Shown in pieces: positions 4,384-5,618 of a stretch of DNA of 5,618 nucleotides. How positions within the stretch are numbered: position 1 is the stretch's first letter; each line of letters opens with the position of its first letter. Source of the stretch: Bacteroidales bacterium (GTDB lineage Bacteria > Bacteroidota > Bacteroidia > Bacteroidales > Muribaculaceae). Location of the stretch: contig SFNM01000114.1 of the NCBI GenBank assembly GCA_004552725.1, positions 1 to 5,618 on the forward strand, read 5' to 3'. The position numbers and the translations under genes were made by a program. A model generated the notes under the pieces. The model was not told the DNA's origin, did not search any database, and was given only the letters and a program-made list of their open reading frames with translations.

Positions 4384-5618
4384 ATGTTGTCGGCGACGAT
4401 ACGATCGTTATTGATTTATTTGTGGAAGAGCAACATTTGCCAGAACAAGGGATTGCAGGGGTTGATGGCGTCGCAGGGGGCTGCGGATGTGGAGGCGTTT
4501 TGGTCACAGAAGCAGGGGGTTCATCGTTTGCCATCGATCGAGAAAGCCGTTGACGAGGTGAAGGGGTATGAGTTCGAGATGGAATCGAAGAATATTCAAT
4601 TATTGACGCCAGTTGATGAACATCATGCGTATCCGCTTGGATTATTGCCGTTGTTTCCGATTCCGAGTGTCATCGCCGTATGTGGCGATGTGAAGTATTT
4701 GACGATGCCGCAAGTGGCGATAGTTGGGAGTCGTTCGACGCTGGAGTCGGCGTATGATGTGACGCATAGTATTGTAGATGCGATTGCATCGCGAGGATTT
4801 TGCGTGACGAGTGGTGGAGCGTTTGGGATCGATGCGATAGCGCACCGTCGCGCGATGGCTCGTCGAGCGCCGACAATCGTCGTGTCGCCAGGCGCGCCCG
4901 AGTCGCCTGGGCCGTCGAAGAATGAGGATATTTATGCGTATGCGCGTGAACATGGGGCGATTGTGAGCCAGTATCCGTGTGGGTTTGCGCCATTGAAGCG
5001 GAATTTTCCATCGAGAAATCGGATAATCGCTGCATTATCTTCGGCGACGATTATCGTCCATTGCCGGGAGAAGAGTGGGGCACTTTATACGGCGCAGGCT
5101 GCGCAAAAGTTGGGTAAACCGGTCTATGTTGCCGCTATGCGCGGTATGCATCCGTTGACCGAAGGCGGGCTTGCGCTCGTGAAACAGGGGAAAGCCCTTT
5201 TGTTGTCGGATTGCGCCGATTTGGAGCCGATTATTGGCAAAAAACAGCGAGACTTGCCTTTGCAGAAAATGCTCTTCGATAGGGGAGATGCCGAAGAAAA
5301 TGCTGCGGCTATGGTAGATGAGGATATGGAATGCGACGAGGATGGAGATGAATCGAGAACAGAAGCGGCGGTGGCGAATGGATTTGGGATGTCTTCGAAT
5401 CTGATGCCGAGTGCTTTGGATGCGTTTTGTCGGGCACAGATGAGGGATCATTCGACGGTCGATGTGATACGGAATATATTGCGACAGAGTCCGATGACGC
5501 GGGAGAATTTGCGGCATTTGTTGGGGTATCCGGAGGATTTCGATGAGGCGATGTTGGATTTAGAATTAGGGGGTGAGATAGCGCAGACGGGTGGGGCTTA
5601 TGGACTTGTGTTGACTCA
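4384..5618 (+). CDS. dprA: DNA processing protein DprA (Smf), C-terminus cut by window edge
   Basis: DprA binds incoming single-stranded DNA and loads RecA in natural transformation; many non-competent bacteria also keep it. The start ATG at 4384 follows GGAGGAG (4370-4376) at seven bases, and an in-frame TAG at 4366 excludes an earlier start. 411 residues are visible. The Rossmann-like core spans about 82-276: VAIVGSR (111-117), SGGAFGIDAIAH (143-154), FPSRNRIIAALS (208-219), SGALYTAQAA (231-240). A Glu/Asp-rich linker (about 300-328) leads to a C-terminal winged helix of the DML1-like type (about 358-411). The N-terminal 80 residues are poorly conserved. The family is usually near 360-380 residues, so this one is long because of the linker; GGAYGLVL suggests only a few residues are missing. 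F147 stands where a basic residue is usual (A-R/K-GID), and HC (226-227) replaces the usual EA before the SG motif. No partner competence gene is in the window. Confidence 0.95.
   Translation, partial: MLSATIRSLLIYLWKSNICQNKGLQGLMASQGAADVEAFWSQKQGVHRLPSIEKAVDEVKGYEFEMESKNIQLLTPVDEHHAYPLGLLPLFPIPSVIAVCGDVKYLTMPQVAIVGSRSTLESAYDVTHSIVDAIASRGFCVTSGGAFGIDAIAHRRAMARRAPTIVVSPGAPESPGPSKNEDIYAYAREHGAIVSQYPCGFAPLKRNFPSRNRIIAALSSATIIVHCREKSGALYTAQAAQKLGKPVYVAAMRGMHPLTEGGLALVKQGKALLLSDCADLEPIIGKKQRDLPLQKMLFDRGDAEENAAAMVDEDMECDEDGDESRTEAAVANGFGMSSNLMPSALDAFCRAQMRDHSTVDVIRNILRQSPMTRENLRHLLGYPEDFDEAMLDLELGGEIAQTGGAYGLVLT

Noticed and set aside
4289..4414. 41-codon plus frame overlapping the dprA start, possible leader peptide
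   Set aside because: Only a weak upstream purine stretch and an Arg-rich, unremarkable peptide. dprA has its own strong ribosome site, so translational coupling is not needed.
4670..5517. Minus-strand frames of 121 and 160 codons
   Set aside because: Antisense shadows of dprA, whose conserved motifs settle the strand.

Overview
The window reads as a piece of chromosome from a Myxococcota-like bacterium (the former Deltaproteobacteria), probably an uncultured one of moderate GC. Three things point there. A Cys-rich secreted repeat protein is cut off at the left edge. A large lipoprotein combines a SpoIID domain, Golvesin/Xly-like beta domains and Cys8 repeats, and ends in a MYXO-CTERM-like tail. 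Neither is a typical enteric or Firmicute protein. The taxonomic call is inference; no rRNA gene or other marker is present.

Layout, left to right. Bases 2-310 (+) hold the C-terminus of the Cys-rich protein. Bases 311-576 hold no convincing gene; they contain a GC-rich hairpin and a degenerate 27-bp direct repeat. Bases 577-1116 form a complete minus-strand tRNA operon: a promoter near 1088-1116, then tRNA-His(GTG), Arg(TCG), Lys(CTT), Leu(TAG) and a second identical Lys(CTT), then an intrinsic terminator. Bases 1147-1430 are a perfectly phased array of 40 heptamers. Its far end supplies the stop codon and last residues of the next gene. Bases 1416-3839 (-) encode the 807-aa SpoIID/Golvesin lipoprotein. 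Bases 3840-4383 are a divergent intergenic region with three successive hairpins, a GTGTC/GACAC inverted repeat and candidate promoters. From 4384 (+) to the right edge runs dprA, lacking only its very end.

How the parts relate. The lipoprotein gene, the heptamer array and the tRNA operon all run in the same direction, with no intrinsic terminator seen between the protein gene and the strong tRNA promoter. dprA is transcribed divergently and has no evident functional link to the lipoprotein. The lipoprotein is probably an envelope protein acting on or binding peptidoglycan or other glycan. DprA loads RecA on incoming single-stranded DNA in natural transformation.

The most notable items are the 40-unit heptamer array fused to a gene's 3' end, the lipoprotein with sorting signals at both ends, a G1-U72 wobble shared by all four non-His tRNA genes, and the cluster of hairpins upstream of dprA. 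I found no defence system, CRISPR array, transposase or other clearly new multigene system.
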